Source: Xylanibacter rarus (GTDB taxonomy: Bacteria; Bacteroidota; Bacteroidia; Bacteroidales; Bacteroidaceae). Taken from it: 64,000 nt of DNA. The notes under the pieces are model-generated. The model was not told the DNA's origin. It was given only the letters and a program-made list of their open reading frames with translations, and did no database searches. Of this stretch, positions 60,810 through 64,000 are shown piece by piece. How positions within the stretch are numbered: position 1 is the stretch's first letter; each line of letters begins with the position of its first letter. Location: assembly GCF_001275135.1 (NCBI RefSeq), contig NZ_LFQU01000001.1:186001-250000 (forward strand), given 5' to 3'. The position numbers and the translations under genes were made by a program.

Positions 60810-63284
60810 ATGGTTTACACAATTGAAAAAGTTACAACTCTTATAGGCGCGCGCCGTTATGGCGAGAGCGACGGCAACGTAAGATGGATTCTTACCGACA
60901 GCCGCAGCCTTTGTTTTCCGGAGGAGACATTGTTCTTTGCAATACGTTCCGAACGCAACGATGGTCATAAGTACATAGCCGACCTTTACAGGCGCGGCGT
61001 GCGCAGCTTTGTGGTTGAGGTGCTTCCGGCTGACTGGCAGAAGGACTATCCTGACGCCAACTTCCTGAAAGTGCCTTTTGCGCTTGAGGCCCTTCAGCGC
61101 CTTGCCGAACGCCACAGAGACGAGTTTGACATTCCGGTGGTGGGCATCACCGGAAGCAACGGCAAGACCGTTGTAAAGGAGTGGCTCTATCAGCTGCTCT
61201 CGCCCTCAATGACAGTTACGCGCAGTCCGCGCAGCTACAACTCGCAGATAGGTGTGCCCCTCTCGGTATGGCTGCTGAGCGAGCAGAGCCAGGTGGGAGT
61301 GTTCGAGGCAGGCATAAGCCAGCCCGGCGAGATGGAGTCGCTGCGCGACATCATACAGCCCACTGTTGGCGTTATCACCAATCTTGGTGCCGCCCATCAG
61401 GAAAACTTTAAGTCGATGGCAGACAAGTGTCATGAGAAGCTACGTCTGTTTCACGACTCAAAGGCCATTGTTTATCCTTACGACGACGAGGTGATAAGAC
61501 AATGTGTTGAAAGCTACGACTATAAAGGCGAGCAGATAGCATGGTCGGTGAAGGATCCGTCTGTAAGACTGTTCGTAAAGTCGGTTGACAAGAAAAACAC
61601 ACAGACCACCGTAACCTATGTGTTCAATGGCGTTGAGTCTGCCTACACACTGCCGTTTATCGACGAGGCTTCGGTTGCCAACTCAATAACATGTGCTGCC
61701 GTTGCGCTTCATCTTGGACTTACAGCTGATGAAATAGCACAGCGCATGCCGGCCATAGAGCCTGTGGCCATGCGCCTCGAGGTGAAGGAAGGACAGCACG
61801 GGTGCACGCTGATTAACGACTCATACAACTCAGACGTCAACTCGCTCGACATAGCCCTCGACTTCATGAACCGTCGCCCCGACCATGAGGGACGCCGCCG
61901 CACGCTCATATTGAGCGACATATATCAGAGCGGTGAAGACGGCGACACATTATATAAAAAGGTGTCAGAGCTTGCCGTAAAGCGTGGCGTGCAGAAGTTT
62001 ATTGGCGTCGGTCCGGAGATAAGCCGTTGTGCCGATGAGATAATGATAGAAGAGAAGTACTTCTTTGACGACTGCAACTCGTTTATCGGAAGCACCGTGT
62101 TCAGATCGCTGCGCGACGAGGTGATACTGCTCAAAGGCTCGCGCAAGTTCTCGTTCGACAGACTTACAGAGCTGCTTGAGCAGAAAGTGCATGAAACGAT
62201 ACTGGAGGTGAACCTCAATTCTGTTGTAAAGAACCTGAATTACTACCGTTCTTACATGAAGCCTACCACCAAGCTGGTGTGCATGGTTAAGGCTGATGCC
62301 TACGGCGCAGGATCAGTAGAGGTGGCAAAGACCCTGCAGGACCATCGCGTTGACTATCTTGCCGTTGCCGTTGCCGACGAAGGCGTGACGCTGAGAAAGA
62401 ACGGCATAACGTGCAACATAATGATAATGAACCCGGAGATGACGGCCTTCAAGACAATGTTCGACTATAAACTTGAGCCTGAGGTCTACAGCTTCCGCCT
62501 TCTTGATGCCCTTGTAAAGGCTGCACAGAAAGAGGGAATAACCGGATATCCGGTACACATAAAGCTCGACACAGGTATGCACCGCCTTGGCTTCGACCCG
62601 CGTTGCGACATGGACGAGCTTATCAGTCGCCTGAAGCATCAGAACGCAATAATACCGCGCTCGGTGTTCTCACACTTTGTTGGTTCAGACAGCGACGACT
62701 TCGACAACTTCTCTGCCATGCAGTTTAAGCTGTTCGATGAAGGCAGCAAGAAACTTCAGTCGGCATTCAGCCACAAGATATTGCGCCACATGGACAACTC
62801 AGCCGGCATAGAGCACTTCCCGGAGCGGCAGATGGACATGTGCCGCCTGGGTCTAGGCCTGTACGGCATCGACAGCCGCGACAATTCTGTATTGAATACG
62901 GTCAGCACGCTGAAGACCACCATACTGCAGATACACCATGTGCCGAAGGAAGATACAGTGGGCTACAGCCGTAAGGGTGTGCTCACCCGCGACAGCGTTA
63001 TCGGTGCCATACCTATCGGATATGCCGACGGACTTAACCGCCGCCTGGGTTGCGGCCATTGCTACTGCCTTGTCAATGGCCAGAAAGCGCCTTATGTGGG
63101 CAACATCTGTATGGACGTGGCCATGATAGACCTTACAGGAATAGACTGTAAGGAGGGCGACACCGTGGAGATATTCGGCGAGCATCTGCCTGTAACGGTG
63201 CTGTCGGACGTGCTTGGGACAATACCTTACGAGGTGCTTACAAGCATAAGCAACCGCGTAAAGAGAGTTTATTTTCAAGATTAG
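60810..63284 (+). CDS. MurF ligase-alanine racemase fusion
   Basis: This single 824-residue protein joins two steps of peptidoglycan precursor synthesis. Residues about 1-455 are MurF, which adds D-Ala-D-Ala to the UDP-MurNAc-tripeptide, with the ATP loop GITGSNGKT (112-120) and NDSYNSDVNS (336-345). Residues about 465-824 are alanine racemase; the PLP lysine is Lys494 in MVKADAYGAG, and the second catalytic residue lies in VGYSRKG. Both halves look complete. The fusion is characteristic of Bacteroidetes. Confidence 0.95.
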   Translation: MVYTIEKVTTLIGARRYGESDGNVRWILTDSRSLCFPEETLFFAIRSERNDGHKYIADLYRRGVRSFVVEVLPADWQKDYPDANFLKVPFALEALQRLAERHRDEFDIPVVGITGSNGKTVVKEWLYQLLSPSMTVTRSPRSYNSQIGVPLSVWLLSEQSQVGVFEAGISQPGEMESLRDIIQPTVGVITNLGAAHQENFKSMADKCHEKLRLFHDSKAIVYPYDDEVIRQCVESYDYKGEQIAWSVKDPSVRLFVKSVDKKNTQTTVTYVFNGVESAYTLPFIDEASVANSITCAAVALHLGLTADEIAQRMPAIEPVAMRLEVKEGQHGCTLINDSYNSDVNSLDIALDFMNRRPDHEGRRRTLILSDIYQSGEDGDTLYKKVSELAVKRGVQKFIGVGPEISRCADEIMIEEKYFFDDCNSFIGSTVFRSLRDEVILLKGSRKFSFDRLTELLEQKVHETILEVNLNSVVKNLNYYRSYMKPTTKLVCMVKADAYGAGSVEVAKTLQDHRVDYLAVAVADEGVTLRKNGITCNIMIMNPEMTAFKTMFDYKLEPEVYSFRLLDALVKAAQKEGITGYPVHIKLDTGMHRLGFDPRCDMDELISRLKHQNAIIPRSVFSHFVGSDSDDFDNFSAMQFKLFDEGSKKLQSAFSHKILRHMDNSAGIEHFPERQMDMCRLGLGLYGIDSRDNSVLNTVSTLKTTILQIHHVPKEDTVGYSRKGVLTRDSVIGAIPIGYADGLNRRLGCGHCYCLVNGQKAPYVGNICMDVAMIDLTGIDCKEGDTVEIFGEHLPVTVLSDVLGTIPYEVLTSISNRVKRVYFQD

Positions 63285-63311
63285 GCTTTATTTTAAAGCC
63301 TTTTCTTGTTT
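63284..63311 (+). terminator. Terminator of murF-alr
   Basis: A 7-bp stem, GGCTTTA with TAAAGCC (63284-63300), is followed by TTTTCTTGTTT. It begins on the stop codon. Confidence 0.65.
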
Positions 63312-63366
63312 ATGGTGTTTATACTATTTTAACAAATACGGCTGTATCGGTTAAGAAAAAAAGTGT

Positions 63367-63374
63367 TACCTTTG
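63367..63374 (+). promoter_or_regulatory. -7 box of the MFS transporter gene
   Basis: TACCTTTG matches TAnnTTTG, with a leader of about 40 bases before ATG 63418. Confidence 0.6.
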
Positions 63375-63417
63375 CACAAACTATTGCTTGAAACAAAATA
63401 CTATTAATCAAATAAAA

Positions 63418-64000
63418 ATGAATCCTATTCAAACTACTAAAATGACCAACTTCCGTTGGGTAATTTGTGCTTTGCTTTTCTGCGCTACGACAGTCAATTA
63501 TCTTGACCGTCAGGTGCTGTCGCTTACGTGGAAAGACTTTATAGCACCCGAGTTCCACTGGAATGATGCTCATTATGGCATGATTACCGGTTTCTTCTCT
63601 GTCTTTTATGCTGTGGCTTGTCTGTTTGCAGGTAAGTTTGTCGACTGGATGGGCATAAAGAAAGGATATCTTTGGGCTATCTTTATATGGTCGCTCGGTG
63701 CATGTATGCACGCAGGATGCGGCTGGGTTACTATGGAGGTTGAGGGCCTCGACTCAATAGAAGCTCTCCGTGCCGTTGAGGCTGGAAGCACAATGGCCGT
63801 TGCCATTGCAACGCTCAGCGTATGGCTCTTCCTCGTTTGCCGTGCCATCCTTGCTCTCGGTGAAGCAGGAAACTTCCCCGCAGCCATCAAGGTTACGGCT
63901 GAATACTTCCCTAAGAAAGACCGCGCTTTTGCAACTTCAATCTTTAATTCAGGTGCGTCTGTCGGTGCTTTGGCAGCTCCGCTTACCATCCCTGTCCTTG
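63418..64000 (+). CDS. MFS transporter, hexuronate (ExuT) type, partial
   Basis: The frame stays open to the edge of the window, giving the first 194 residues. It starts NFRWVICALLFCATTVNYLDRQVLSLTWKDF, the ExuT/ACS family signature with NYLDR. AGKFVDWMGIKKGY follows in the first cytoplasmic loop and AILALGEAGNFPAAIKVTAEYFPKKDRAFATSIFNSG further on. About five membrane segments are present. Such proteins import galacturonate or glucuronate; the genes that follow lie beyond the window, so the substrate is inferred only from family. Confidence 0.88.
   Translation, partial: MNPIQTTKMTNFRWVICALLFCATTVNYLDRQVLSLTWKDFIAPEFHWNDAHYGMITGFFSVFYAVACLFAGKFVDWMGIKKGYLWAIFIWSLGACMHAGCGWVTMEVEGLDSIEALRAVEAGSTMAVAIATLSVWLFLVCRAILALGEAGNFPAAIKVTAEYFPKKDRAFATSIFNSGASVGALAAPLTIPVL

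Overview
The window is a chromosomal segment of a Bacteroidales bacterium, most likely Prevotellaceae. Three things support this. Most promoters I can read have the Bacteroidetes -7 form TAnnTTTG, often with TTTG at -33. Several gene arrangements are typical of the order: ftsX-DUF3098-uppP-truB-queA, a MurF-alanine racemase fusion, a bifunctional Fkp, and TonB-dependent-type barrels. Many secreted proteins carry Bacteroidetes-type signal or lipoprotein leaders. There is no phage, insertion sequence, CRISPR array or SusC/SusD locus here; most genes are housekeeping or envelope genes.

Layout. 1-7.4 kb: a tRNA-Pro, a secreted hydrolase, a lipoprotein, then a minus-strand cluster DUF1599-DoxX-tpiA-SPOR-folE and a coiled-coil lipoprotein. 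8.6-17.7 kb: the CCA-adding enzyme, a complete RND efflux operon and an LpxA-like acyltransferase. 18.6-25.4 kb: a serine protease, an unknown protein, a solitary FtsZ-family protein, a MATE transporter, a DUF4160/DUF2442 pair and a radical SAM protein. 26.2-34.5 kb: ftsX, DUF3098, uppP, truB, queA, folK, rpsO, typA and a secreted protein. 35.4-43 kb: two secreted proteins, an outer-membrane barrel receptor, a tiny basic lipoprotein and a GH51 arabinofuranosidase. 43-53.5 kb: two more MATE transporters, an Imm51-like protein coupled to a second barrel, luxS and mtnN, a frameshifted secreted gene and a sialate O-acetylesterase. 53.6-64 kb: YfhO, Fkp, a GSCFA protein, MurF-Alr and the start of an MFS transporter.

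The unusual content is intergenic. First, four copies of a MITE-like element lie at about 7.5-8.2, 17.9-18.25, 34.5-34.8 and 59.1-59.4 kb. Each has two inverted arms of about 100 bp around a variable interior, and each arm carries several TGACGAG sites and its own hairpin. Second, seven arrays of a degenerate 22-bp unit with A-tracts and T-tracts alternating every 11 bp lie in gene-free stretches. All four arm elements sit next to such an array. Third, three tandem 76-bp repeats, each holding a complete promoter, precede the GSCFA gene. I do not recognise the first two families from memory. Other points worth checking are a gene split exactly at an A7 slippery heptamer, an FtsZ paralogue with an amphipathic tail, and a terminator-like hairpin in a leader.
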